A stretch of 64,000 bases of DNA from Caenorhabditis elegans. Taxonomy: Eukaryota > Nematoda > Chromadorea > Rhabditida > Rhabditidae. The DNA lies in contig NC_003281.10 in the NCBI RefSeq assembly GCF_000002985.6, positions 5,022,001 to 5,086,000 on the forward strand, given 5' to 3'. Below, in pieces: positions 37,801-49,597 of the stretch; the stretch's first letter is position 1, and each line of letters opens with the position of its first letter. The position numbers and the translations under genes are program-made. Below the pieces are notes generated by a model. It did no database searches, was not told where the DNA came from, and saw only the letters and a list, made by a program, of their open reading frames with translations.

Positions 37801-39881
37801 ACAAGAGTCTCCCGAAGAGTCGTTTTGAAATATGTTTTCTTTACTTCAGTTATCATATTCTCCCCGACATCAAATCTTAGTAGACCGTGATCATGTTCTT
37901 CATAGTATATCATATCTGCAATAAATTTCAATTGTTTCAGTAATTGATTGAGGTTTCAGAAAATATTTAACATTGCTTTTTCATATGCGTTATAGATTTT
38001 TTGAAGCACCTCGGGCCGATTGACGGAAATGAGGAACAAAAGAATCCTTACATTATGATCTTTCTGGTGAGGGAGAAGGTTAATATCAAATTTGAAAATC
38101 AAAAAAGATGATTGTCAAGCTCTACCGCTCTTATTATACAGTCGAAGTGTTTAATTTGAAAATTCACCCTTCAAAAACAATAACTTACCAGTTACATCAT
38201 AATAATCAAACCTATGAGGAATCAATTTCCAAATACTTTCGATTGCGGAATTTGTTGATTTCTTCTTCATCTGGACAATATTGTTACTATTCTGCACTCC
38301 GTCTGTTGTAATTTTGACATTATAAAAATCCATTGTATCGTAACAATAAGCAAGTCTTAGATTTTCTTCGCTCAATTCATTTCGAATTCCATCGAATGGA
38401 ATTGTAATGATTGTGTTGGAATCATGTTTGAAGATGCGATAGAAAATTCCAGTTTCTTGACTTTGCATTGCAAATCTAAAAATAAAAAATAATGTACAGT
38501 TAATAGTACATATATTAAAACGGATTTTCCCAAATTTGGAGACTTCTTTAAAAAAACGACTTACTGGAAAAAGTGTTTGTTCTCCGTTTTAAATACAAAT
38601 ACAAGTTCGCTGTAGTTGGTAGAAGGTCTATTAATATTTATAACCTCTTCGTTTCCATCAAAACTGAGTGCTTTGTTCTCTGTGGGATCATACAGGAACG
38701 TTTTGAAAATGCTGATTTGTTCATTTGGATTCAAATTCTCGTTTGAAAATTCTGACGATTTCCAGAAATCGATAAATCCAGGAACAATAGTAATTGGTAC
38801 ACCGTAAAATTCTCTTGTTTTTTTATTGCTGATTTGTTTCTGGACCACATTGAATTCAGCTTTTCCCGGTTTCAGCGTCTCAAACTCTACTAATATATAG
38901 GCGTATTCATTCGCATTGATAATCTTTGTGTAGTTTAGAATTCTAATCTCATCATTTTTACTTGTCACGTAATTCTCAAAATCTCCATTTGTATTCAGTA
39001 GAAATGCAATTGTACAACGGCTTCCTGATGATACATGCGATCGATTTCTCATTGCATTTTGAACAAATACTTGACTGTAGTGAATTGTATCCATTACAGC
39101 AGGTCTTTGACATTTTGGATCTCTTTTATTCGGAGCGAGTAAGATTTTGGAGGTCTACAAACGTTTTTGGACTGTAAAAAGTGTGAAAGAAAACGAACTT
39201 GTTGCCCTTCCGCCCGAAGATCGTAAAGTAAAATGAGATCTTTCGATTGTCCACTCCGATCATCCACAATTTTCAAATGAATCGACTGAAGATCAAATTG
39301 TAGGGATGGATGCCACTCCTTTGAGACTGGAAATTAGGGAAATGTGTACAAATTTCAAGATGGTAAGGGGTTAGTGGGGAAATTGTTAAAAGCCGCTTTA
39401 CAAAACCTATGTGTTAATGTATTTAAAAAAAAACTCTCATCCGTTTCCCTGCAAAATCTTTAAAAATATAGTTACTAACCAATGTATTCGATCACAACAT
39501 TGTGGAAGTAATCATCTCGAATTGGTTTTAAAACGAAAACGTTCAGAAACGTGCGGTCAACCTTTTCCAATTTTATTGAAAACTGTTTGGGAAGAATTAA
39601 GCTCAATTTTCCAGACTCCTGCTCCCCGAATACAATTACTTCTGTAAAATAAGGAACATTAGAAAAATCAAAGCGAACCCTTAAACTTACCATTAATATC
39701 CCAAACTGAAACATTTCCATGCGGCGAAGTGATTTTCAGAATTTTATCGGTGAGTAACCCATTATTGCAATTGTCAAATGTTCCTTAAACTTTGAAATAC
39801 ATTCCACTTTCCAAAAATACGTTTACCTTCAGCCAACAAAATGACTGAAGTAGCAAAAACAAATAGATTCCAGAGAACCAT
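34881..39881 (-). CDS. Secreted protein with three tandem CUB-like units
   Basis: Thirteen exons: 39881-39827, 39783-39691, 39641-39480, 39326-39199, 39154-38565, 38475-38189, 37915-37772, 37353-36993, 36575-36289, 36237-36079, 35955-35881, 35688-35262, 35118-34881, giving 1001 residues. Residues 1-17 form a signal peptide. The start of the mature part (FDNCNNGLLTDKILKITSP) is typical of the nematode CUB-like family PF02408. Exons 6 and 9 encode clearly related blocks, each with FDGIRNEL, and exons 5 and 8 share a PSTxYSxL block, so the chain is two full units plus a partial third. A CPSGASKPHYC motif and a Thr/Pro-rich linker separate the third. Many CUB-like genes in C. elegans respond to pathogens (established); this gene's role is unknown. 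The donor of exon 11 (35881, GTACGA) was chosen because the stronger one at 35858 breaks phase. Confidence 0.8.
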
Positions 39882-40705
39882 ATTTTCAGCTTGGAAAACT
39901 GATACTTGGCAGTTTTGAAGATGAATCCCATTTTTTATAACGATTCCTAATTCGATTTGACTCTTCAACCCCCGCTTTTCAATTTTCGCACATCAGGCAT
40001 CAATCTTATTCTCAAAACTTATGGGAAACTTTATACAAAAAAGAAAAAACAGGTTGCAGCAATAATTATTCGTAGTCAGAAATTCTTTTATATCTCTTTT
40101 TTTCTAGTTGGAAATAAATTTTGAAAATTGTGATTTAAGTTAAAAAGTGCATCATTATAAGGTTTTGTTTAATTTCTCTACGAATTCACCGATGTTTAAT
40201 TTTTCCAACTTTCGGAAAAGTTGTATGAATATTTTATATTCTAGTTCTCACCATATCTTAAATGTGTATAAAATTTCAGACACGCTGGATGAGCAGGAAA
40301 AAAGTAATACACAAAAGTATATTAATTAATTTTTCTACATGTTTCTCTGAAATTTGAAACAAAAATTTGTCACATTTTCTTACTTTCTTCTGGCAAAAAA
40401 TATTGATAATTGCTAATTAATCTATCCTGAAAACGGGAAAATGTCAAAAAATGTCATTCATTTGCGCGGGAATTCAAAAACATCATTTTTTGTTGCAAAG
40501 TTGAAAAAATTGTTTTTTATTTATTTTTAAAGTTTTTAAAAATTTGTTTTTAACGTGGCATTGAACTTTCGGTCCCTGCCGTGGATGATTGTTTAATAAA
40601 TATAAAATTGATTTGATCAGAAAATAAACTTTTCCAATCACTTCTCAATATTTACTTGGGTACAACTCGACTACTCGATTCAATCTCTCTTCAGCAACCA
40701 CCGTC
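39882..40705. other. Divergent promoter between CUB-like gene and right duplicate
   Basis: About 610 bases are unique and AT-rich; from 40490 onward the sequence is the right duplication arm, including the copied promoter. No gene is seen. Confidence 0.5.
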
Positions 40706-41850
40706 ATGACCACTGCTATCACACCAGACAAGGTAAGGTTACATTTTGGATAAGCTTTTAATAAAAGTTTTATTTTTTCAGAAAAAACTGGTATCTCCAA
40801 AGCCTACTAAAACAACATCGGATAAGTCAAAGACAAAGCCACGTAGATCTTCGAAGACTTCAAAGAAGAGAAAGAGTAAGAAGGGACTCTTTGGTTGTTG
40901 TGCAAAGAAGCGAAAGACTAAACGATCGAAAAAATCTGCTAAGCGTACAAAAAGATCGGCTCCGAAGAAGGCTCCGAAGAAGGCTCCAATGAAGGCTCCC
41001 AGCAAACCTGCTGCAAGTAAGTTGCCACGTTGTAACATTGTTGAAAACCTCCTTTTGAAATTTAAAGCCAGTTCCACAACAAGCTCAGGCTTCTCTCCAA
41101 AAGCCCATTCAATCAGGAATTGTGGATGCTGATGCAAAGGCGAAAACAGTTGTTCCAAGACCTCCAACACCAATTCCACCAACTGGTGTTAAACCGGAAC
41201 CGGCTCCTCGTTCTGAGCCGCTGTATCAGCCAAGATCCGTGTCTTCCACAACACCAAGAACCTCTGCAACAACTGGTACAACTGAACAAATGGTCACTGC
41301 TCCAGCGACCCTTCCTCCGCCATCTGCTGAATCTAAACATCTTCCACAAGATCCGCCAGGTGATGCTTCTTCTCCTCGCGTCCAGAGACAATACACTGCC
41401 GAGAAGTATTCAAAAGAAGATCAAGACGATGATGATCAGAAGGATCTGCGTAAAAGTGTTGCCTATCCATCTCACAAGTTCTTCATGACACAGTGAGTTG
41501 CATTTTAACACTGTCAGTCCAACTGCTCACATTTCCTGTTTTGGAGTTCGAGTGGAATTTAATTTGTTCCTGCGTTCTTCCACCTTCTTACAGAGTAAAA
41601 ATTCCTTAAAATTCTTGTTTCAGATACGTGAAAGACGAGTGCCGTGTTCGTCGTTGGGTGTATGAAGATTCAGTTCCACTGATGATGGAATCAAATATGA
41701 AGCATATGCTCAGGATGGCAAGCAATCGAATCGCTGCATGCCAAAGTGATAAGGCCACACGTTGTGATATGATGAAGGATTTGAATGAAATGACCGAAAT
41801 TTTGGATGGAAATTTTTGAGAACTTGGGGGTTATCTGTGAACAAATGAAG
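40490..41850. repeat. Right arm of inverted segmental duplication
   Basis: Reverse complement of 32613-33973, nearly identical. The arms end inside the same upstream TTTTTTGTTGCAAAG region and just past the stop codons, so each arm carries a whole gene with promoter. Confidence 0.95.
40706..41819 (+). CDS. Lys/Pro-rich basic protein, right duplicate copy
   Basis: Exons 40706-40732, 40782-41016, 41072-41492 and 41624-41819 give 292 residues, close to the left copy. The intron 2 acceptor needs care. The left copy has tandem acceptors TTTAG and CTAG six bases apart. Here a G-to-A change removes the first one, and a nearby AAAG would shift the frame and stop at 41132. The GCCAG at 41067-41071 keeps the frame, so the gene is probably intact. 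The basic head, Pro-rich middle and Cys/Met-rich tail are as in the left copy. Stop 41817-41819 is convergent with the membrane-protein gene. Confidence 0.83.
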
Positions 41851-41992
41851 TGGCTTGTGAACTTTGGTTTTTATATGAATTTTTGTCTTGTATCTTGTTA
41901 TTTAAAATTATTCAGACGACGAATTCATTATTCCGCTACTGTTTCCAGTTATTGCCCCCAATCAATGCATTTCTTTAAGACGAATTTATTTA

Positions 41993-44900
41993 TCAAGCCT
42001 CTGCTAACGACACAAAAACATGAATAAGTGCAAAAAAATCTCGGCAACTTTTGACCACAAAGAAGCCCCAAATATTCAATGGTAGTTGATAAAGAAAACA
42101 AAAAATGAGCAAGCAATTGATAGGTGTAAATGTAAGTGAACCGGGACTGACAAGAGACCAAATACTAAAAATAAGAAAGAAGAAGTTGATGAAAAATGAG
42201 AAAATACAGAAAATGTAGTGGATGTGAAGAACTGCTTTGTCGAAATTTACCAGTGCTCGAGCTGTTGCAATGGCTATCACGAAGAGGGCCTGGAAGACGT
42301 TCTTAAAATAATTTTTAAAAGGAAAGCATGACGGTTGTTGCCCGAAGAAAAATTTATGAAAAGTTGGTAATTAGAATGGTTATTCATATTTTAAAAAAAT
42401 CAAAGCCCAACTCACCACATCGTAAACAGCAATTGTATAATAAAACAATGGATGAGCGAACCAGCCGTTGAAACTTTTTGGGAATGGCTCCCAAAGAGCG
42501 AATTTCTTCCGGAACATTGCTTCAAATATACAAAGAGCAGTTGCCACAACATAACATAGTTCAAATACAACTACAGTAGTACATCCTCCTCTTACAAGGC
42601 ATGATGATAGACAGCATAGTGGTTCGAGTTCAAGATGACGGGATTGTACTCTGGAAGCAGTAATTGGTTGATACTTAAAATCCTTAAATTTTGATTGGAC
42701 TCCATGTAGGCTTTATATACATCCGAAATGTTTTAATTTATTTCCTCAATTGATAAAAATGAGATAAAGAGAGATGGCGCTACTACAAAACTACAAAAAT
42801 CATTAAGGAGCCAAAATTGATTACCAAACTATTGTTACCAAAACTTTCGCAAAAATATTCATTTTCAGCCAAAAAAGTTGTAAGTATAAACCCGAAAAAA
42901 AAACAAATTTTGCGATTACTCGCGAACTTCATTTTCAAAAAAAAACTCACTTCGTATGTATCGGGGCCACTTTATTTGCTTTCATTCTGTTTCTGAAGAG
43001 CACAACTTTTTGGTAATGATGATTGACTGTACCACTAGCTTTTTCAAAGTATTGACCGACTTTCCAGTACATAACCCGGAAAGGACCAGGGGCTTGATCT
43101 GAAAATATATGTATTGGTTATTTATTTGCTTGTGGAAGCTGCTGAAATCTGGCACATGTGTAGTGTTTGAATCTAGTTTTTCAATAAAATTGTAACCTAA
43201 AAAATGTTCTAGAGAGACAACTTTCAAAAACCATAGTAAAGAAGTCATTGTGAAACTGAGTGAATGGCGGTCGGTTTCGTAGACATACTTCCTGTCTCCC
43301 ATTCATACCTGCTGAGCTTTTTTTGCTTGAATTCTCTCCGCGTGGCTCTTTCACTTTCGGAATTTTCATGGCTCGTTTCCCATTCGGAGCGCTTGCCGGG
43401 CACACTTGGTTCAGCTGAAAAGAAAGTGAGTAGGTAGGAGAAAAATATATTTGTATATAAGTCAATAGGATTATTTGATGGTAACTAATGAAATAGTTGA
43501 TTGTATGTACATAGATGAAGGAATTACGCTCTACATATTGCACAATTTCGCTGGGTTACTGTAATTTTTGCTCTTGTTACAGGATAGCATTAAGGAATTG
43601 TCAAAACTTTTTTTTTTCGTTTTCGCCTATAAACATCACAATTATTCCCTACGTTACATTCCGTCATTTTTCAAATCATAGGGAATTTGATAAAATATTT
43701 ATTAGACAGATGATTTGAATTCAATTTTTGAACTTACTGACTGAACGACAGTCTCTTCTTTTTGTTGTAAATATCAATTATTTATTGAAAAATTATCAAA
43801 ATAAGTCTATCATATCGAAAGAAAATCAAACAATGTTTACAGTACTTGCTATGGTAATTGAAATTTTTTGTTCGTGGCGAGACCCATAACCATCGTTTTG
43901 GGGCAAACATTTAACCTTCTTAAGACAAACAAATACTCATCAACTTCCCTTAACCTTTTCTAGTTCTCACCTTCTTTGCCTGCCCCGGGGTAACTGCCTG
44001 CCCAGTTGTGTTATTTTTTGCTACCGAGGTCTTCTCCGGTGGTACCCAGTACTCAACCATGTTTTGATCAGGTTTGTGACGTGGTCGTCGAAAATCTTGA
44101 TCAGCAAAATATCTCCGGTTTTCCTGAAAGAAGAAGGTCGAATCTGTGCATTGTTATGTCAGTAGAACGTCTTTCTCCTGAGAGAGTGATAAGAAAGTGT
44201 ATACGGTGATGGATATTTGTAAGTATTGATTAAAATATTTAACAGTCATGCGAATGTGCAAGAAGTGCGCGAACAAGAAAGAAATAATCTCAATTATTTT
44301 TGGATAAATCAAAAATTATTCAAAAACAAACATTGATCATCAAATTGGTATGGCAAAAGCTGCAAAACGTTTCGTGTTTATTCGATTTTCTAAAATCTAT
44401 ATTTTTGAAGCACATCGTGCAAAAAATTATTTTTATTTAAATCTTCATAAAGTACCAGATTTTCCGATATTGGAAACTTTGAAAGTTTTTCGATGAACTT
44501 TGTTATTGGTTATAATACAACACTATCATTCCATTAAATATTTGTACCATGCAAATTCCATTCAAGAAACCTCATCCTTATCCTGACTTGGAGTAACTCC
44601 AGTGAACAACTGGACCGTTGCCAAGTTACGTAACAGCTTCAGATTGTTTTGTCGAATAGCCTACAGTAATTTTTGCAAATGCCGCTTTATAAACAAAATC
44701 TTATTCCAAAAAATATATTCACAAAACACTTACTTTTTCAAATTCGTTCATCATTTTGCTGTTGTTAAAGAATTAGAGAAAGAAGCTAATAGAATAAAAG
44801 TTTTAAAGTTAGATTCAGAATTCTTTTTGAGATTCAGTTACGTGAATATGTGGCGATTCCTTTCAAGCGAATTCTAATTTTTTCCAGGCACACAAAGTGG

Positions 44901-46743
44901 GCGTTTTGTGCTCCGTGGAGCCAGCGCCGCCGTTAAAAAAACTTTTTTTGGCGGGAAGAAAAAACGGAAGAAGAAATCGGGGGAAGTGAAAGGCGGTGAA
45001 AAGGTAATTGTGGAGAGAAATGGAAAAATAGAAAGGGTTACGGATGATGGAAAAAAGGTTTTCAGGTTTAGAATATGAGGTTTTTTGAATGGAAGATTTG
45101 AATTGAAAACTGGTGTTTAATGTTTAGAAAAAGGTTATTTAAAGTTTCAACAAAAAGAAACAACATATACGACAAAACTCAGTTTTTTTGAGAAAAAAAC
45201 TCTTCACATAGTTCAGCCAAAAGTTTAAATACAACTAGCAGAATATTTGAAATTCCTTTTTCTTCATTTTTCGAAGTTCTATATTTTGGTGGAATTTAAT
45301 CATGAAAAAGGTTAACTAACAAAATTTTTCTGATGTATTTTTTACGCCTTTATACCGAAATTATACTTCAATCAACAAATAAACTAGAAATAAGCTAACA
45401 AAATATTCAATGAAGGGTAATAATTAGTTTAAAACCAAGTTCCAAAACTAAGTTGGCAAAATTTAAGATCTTACTTTAATTGAAAATAGGTATTTTTTCT
45501 GAAATTTTGAGCAGCCATAACTGTTTTCGCCTTAAAAATGCCTAGTTACGAAATACGGTAATAGTCTTGGGCCAATTTGAGTAGAATAAAGAGATGATCC
45601 AAATATCGCTATTCTTCTTTTAGCTATATAAACTGAAGCTGTTCAGGATGTAAACTCCTGGAATAACTTGAGGTCGAATAGAAAAATAACGACTCCAAAA
45701 CAAGAAACTCTAAGAATAAAGATGCTTAGAACTAGGACACAAAAGCATTCTGAAAAGTCCAATGCTTTCAGACGAACTTGAATTATGACAATAATATTTT
45801 GAATAGAAGTTGCTAAGTGAAAAACACGTAACACAACGAAAACAAAAATCTTAGAAAAGATTTAGTAAATAAACTTTGGCCGAGCACTCAGTTAAATTTG
45901 TACTCAGGGAAATATGTAGACATCTCTCAATAGTTTGCAAATTTCAAAAGACGAAAACATAAAAGTTCGCATAAGTTTCTGAATTTATGAATCTACAGTG
46001 CATCAAAATTTTATAACACGCATCTCAATTTAAGAATTTGGAAATATTTTGAAAATACAAGCAATGAATGTCGCGAATTGAAGTTTTCCTGGATAATCCA
46101 GGGCTCCAATGAAACTTATCAACCGAAAATACAAAAATCCAAGTGGAACGTCATCCTTATTATTAGGAACTTTGAGAATTTAAGCCATTTGAAGCAAACT
46201 TCAGGGTCAAGCTCAGATCTAAGAAATGTTTGAGCGCGAACTCATTTCCAAAAAGTTATAAACTGAGAAATTCGGCCAAAACTTTACAGACACAAATCAC
46301 AACCACCCCAAATGTGTTACAAGAACATTCATTTACTCCACAGGGGTCCTTTCTTTTCTTGTCGGGGGAGTTTATGGTACAAAGTAAAGTGGTCATTACG
46401 CTACACTCTGCCTTTTGTCTGGCAAAGAGCAGTAGGTTCAAACTCCCGCCTACTCGATTCAGGCTGCAAAAAATGGATCAGCAAGTGCACCATGCAGAAG
46501 TTTTGAATTAATAAATTAAAATTTAATTGTTTAATAATATTTAAACATGCAAACTTTCGAAATACGAAAGTGTCAAACAAACTGAAAATGAAAATTTACC
46601 GAGTAGACATTTTCTGGATTGGGAATATTGAGTTTCCGTGGACTCGCCAACGATTCTTCATGATCTAATATGAATATTGACCAACTCTGCTTTGAATCTA
46701 GAGTTGGCGATATTACTGGCTCCATTTCAGAACTTTCTGGCAT
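41993..46743 (-). CDS. Four-helix membrane protein with disordered N-terminus
   Basis: Six exons: 46743-46600, 44123-43971, 43414-43309, 43099-42951, 42682-42416, 42301-41993, giving 375 residues. An acceptor TTTCAG lies one base before the ATG, consistent with SL1 trans-splicing. About 200 N-terminal residues are polar and charged. Then a cytosolic-looking CC-x3-C-x4-GGC motif precedes membrane segment 1 (about 220-240), and three more hydrophobic helices follow, with short loops. The arrangement resembles LAPTM/DUF7027-type four-pass proteins of nematodes; that assignment is tentative. The first intron is 2.5 kb and contains an unexplained coding-like stretch. The weakest boundary is the AATTTAAG acceptor at 42682. 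Confidence 0.72.
44878..45078 (+). other. Coding-like open stretch without start
   Basis: A TTTTTTCCAG acceptor at 44878-44887 is followed by an open frame to TGA at 45076-45078. The translation is Gly/Lys-rich with a KKKRKKKSGEVKGGEK block and ends in a charged segment. A GTAATT donor also occurs at 45004. GC content is above its surroundings. It lies antisense in intron 1 of the membrane-protein gene and matches no neighbour. It may be an exon of an unrecognised plus-strand gene or an old fragment. Confidence 0.3.
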
Positions 46744-47086
46744 TCTGAAAATCGGTCATTTTCAACGAAAATAAATACGCATGTGGGATTTCTCTGCGAT
46801 TTTCCACTTCAACGCCATTAAATTCCTTGAATTAACTATTAATGCTACGTCATGTGTAAGCCTATGTGCACTTTTGATCCTGTTTCTAAGAAAACAAGAT
46901 GTTTTTCTATTTGATTCACAGAAACATGTGAAATGCCAAAAATAATTTCCTGGTGTATTTAAATAACCGCGGTTTTGGCCGCGGACTAGTGTTTATGGCC
47001 GAAGAAATGCACAGTGTGTACTCCTCTCGGACTAACCCTTTTAATTAATTTTTCCTCAATTTCTGAATACAGTTTTGTTTTTATCG
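46744..47086. promoter_or_regulatory. Divergent promoter of membrane-protein and DUS genes
   Basis: The two start codons are 343 bases apart and point away from each other. The stretch contains the palindrome-like ACCGCGGTTTTGGCCGCGG at about 46967-46985. Shared control is an inference from position. Confidence 0.5.
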
Positions 47087-48309
47087 ATGGAACCTCGAGA
47101 AAATTCAACATTTCCCAATTTAAATGGAAAACGACCCGAGTTTTACCTTGCTCCCATGGTGAGATATTCAAAGTGAGTTGATTTTCATTAATAAAAATAT
47201 TAATAGTATCTTGCAGGCTTGCATTCCGGCAGCTAGTTCGCGTGTATGATGTAGATGTGTGTTTCACGCCAATGATTTATGCAAAGAACTTTATTGAATC
47301 CGAAAAATGCAGAAGTAGTGAGCTTTCGGTCTGCGAAGGTAAGGTTTTCAGGAAATAGAAATGTATTTCTATTTAATTTAAATTATTTCAGGCGATTCTC
47401 CATTAATCGTTCAGTTTGCCACGGATGACCCCTTTGTTCTATCAGAAGCAGCAGAGATGGTTTATAAGTGGGAATTTTGAATTTTATACATAAAAATATA
47501 ACTCCTGGTTTCTTCTTCAGATGCTCAACCGGCGTGGATTTAAATTGTGGGTGTCCGAAGCATGACGTACGCTCCAAAGGATTCGGAAGTGCTCTCTTAA
47601 GCAAACCGGAACTGCTCGCAGACATGGTTCGACAGACCAGAGCTCGGATCCCAGACCCAGATTTTAGTGTCTCGCTGAAAATTCGAATAAATCATGACAT
47701 CGAGAAGACAGTCGATTTGTGCAGAAAGGTTCTAGTAATTTTTTTAAACTATGATTTTATCGATTTCAGGCAGAAGCAGCTGGCGTAACACATCTAACTG
47801 TTCATGGAAGAACACCATCTCAGAGAGCGGAGCCTATCGATATTCAAGCTTTAAGAATAGTAAAGGTACGAAAATAATAAAAGTGCTTAAGAAAAATTGA
47901 AAAAACAAACTATTCAGGACTCTGTATCAGTTCCAATTATTGCAAATGGAGGCATCACAACACGAGAAGAAGCTCTGTTCCTAGCTGAACAAACTGGAGT
48001 TGATGGAATTATGGCGGCTAATGGACTTTTGGATAATCCGGCACTTTTCGCAGGACATGAGCACACACCCAGCGATTGTGTGGAGAACTTTGTAAGCTTT
48101 CAATAAATTTTTAGTAAAGATGAGACAATTCAAAAAAAAAATTACAGATGCGTCTATCGAGAGAATATGGTTTAGATTGGCTTTTGTACCATCAACACCT
48201 TCAATATATGCTCCGGCCGGTATTTTCTGCACAACAACGACGGGTTTTCAATGAGCTAAATGGGAGACTGGCGATTGATCACTTTTTAAATAATTTGCTA
48301 GATATTTAA
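47087..48309 (+). CDS. tRNA-dihydrouridine synthase, DUS4 type
   Basis: Seven exons: 47087-47172, 47217-47338, 47392-47467, 47521-47728, 47770-47865, 47918-48091, 48148-48309, giving 307 residues, close to human DUS4L. The first exon must run to the second donor (47172) to keep the family motif APMVRYSKLAFRQLVRVYD. Other landmarks are CFTPMIYA, VDLNCGCPK with the catalytic Cys, the FMN-contacting LTVHGRT segment and PIIANGGI. The enzyme reduces specific uridines in the tRNA D-loop using NADPH and FMN (family knowledge). It is divergent from the membrane-protein gene and convergent with the next gene. Confidence 0.93.
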
Positions 48310-48430
48310 ATATCCAAATTTTTGTTGATTTTTGTTGTTACCCTCACTTGTTTGTTCTTGTATTTTAAACTTGAAAATGTCTGAAAGAGTTGGCAATATA
48401 TAAAGCAGAACAAAAATGTATTAGAACAAA

Positions 48431-49597
48431 TTATTGTTTCAGCAAAACCCGAGCCAATGCTCTGAAATCCACTGCAGAATTAAGCTTTTTGGCAACTCCA
48501 CTTGGTGGCTTGAAACCGGGTGGTCCTGAAACTGTTTAGATTCAATTTGCAGTTTTCATAAAAATGCGGCAATCTATCCCATGCTCACATTTCCCATGCA
48601 CACATTTCTCATGCTGACATTTTCTCCCGTGTATACAAAATATTCTGATGCTTACGCCCAGTAGTTCGAGTACTCCCATGCCTACAACTCATTTTTCCCC
48701 TTTTTTTTTCGTTCCCATGCTGACATTCCCCCACATACATTTTTTCCGGATTTTGTATGCACGGAAAAAAATGTATGTGGGGGAATGTCAGCATGGGAAC
48801 GAAAAAAAAAAGGGGAAAAATGAGTTGTAGGCATAGGAGTACTCGAACTACTGGGCGTAAGCATGGGAATTTTGTATGCACGGGAGAAAGTGTCAGCATG
48901 GGAAATGTGAACATGGGATAGATTGCCTAAAAATGCTCACTAGTTCCAGGTTTTTGTACATTATTTCTGAACGGAGCCGGAGCAACTGGGCCACCTCTTC
49001 TTCCAACTGAAAATTTGAAAAATCAATAAAAATTTTCACATTTTGTTACCTATACCAGAATTACGAGTCATTGGGCGAAAAATTGTTCCGCGATTTGATC
49101 TGGAATTGAGGAAGTAAACGGATATGATTCATTGATTTTGCAACAAAGATCTTTTTTTTCTATATATATAAAGAAATAGACTATAGCTATAGTCTATTTT
49201 TTCTAGACGACCCGCTCGTAAAGTTCCAAAATCTGAAACTTTGAAAAAAAAGTGATGTGCCTTTAACGGTTATTGTAGCATATATTTTTCAGCAAACCCC
49301 TTGATTTTGATTTTCATTGCAAAGTACGAGACTTTATTTTTGAAAAGTTATTTGCCTCAATATTTTTTTCTCGAAGGTGTGAAATTCAAATAATTGATAA
49401 AGTTGAATTAGAGAAATTGAGAAAAATTACAGTAACCTATCTTTGAAGGAACATTGTATATTTTTCTAAAAGTTTCAGAACAGAGTTTCGTTGTGAGACC
49501 CTCAGTTTAACCGTTCTAATACTTACGTTCTCGGCTGAAATTGAGCATTTATTAGAAGAACGGAGAGAAGAAGCAGTATGATTGAAAACGCATTCAT
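48431..49597 (-). CDS. Small secreted Arg/Pro-rich protein
   Basis: Four exons: 49597-49527, 49099-49056, 49006-48941, 48525-48431, giving 91 residues. Residues 1-19 are a strong signal peptide ending Ile-Asn-Ala. The mature 72 residues are Arg-, Pro- and Gly-rich, without cysteine: a GRRGGPVAPAPFRNNV stretch, then PPGFKPPSGVAKK, then an amphipathic end with VDFRALARVLLKQ. A TTTTTCAG acceptor lies five bases before the ATG. It could be a cationic secreted peptide or a neuropeptide-like precursor; there is no clear repeated peptide, so I assign no function. Its last intron is almost entirely a foldback repeat. Confidence 0.8.
48568..48927. repeat. Large near-perfect foldback in intron 3 of the secreted-protein gene
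   Basis: Two arms of about 170 bases are inverted copies: GGCAATCTATCCCATG at the left end and CATGGGATAGATTGCC at the right. The centre is GATTTTGTATGCAC near 48757. Each arm carries repeated CATGCTGACATT or CATGCCTAC units, giving tandem structure inside the palindrome. A long hairpin would form in the pre-mRNA. Confidence 0.93.

Noticed and set aside
41017-41132. Reading-through frame making the right duplicate copy a truncated pseudogene
   Set aside because: The GCCAG acceptor at 41067-41071 restores the full frame, so truncation is not required.
46360-46460. tRNA-like segment with GGTTCAAACTCC B-box
   Set aside because: The T-stem does not form with the normal seven-base loop and no acceptor stem or clear anticodon arm pairs, so it is not a functional tRNA; at most a chance or relic match.
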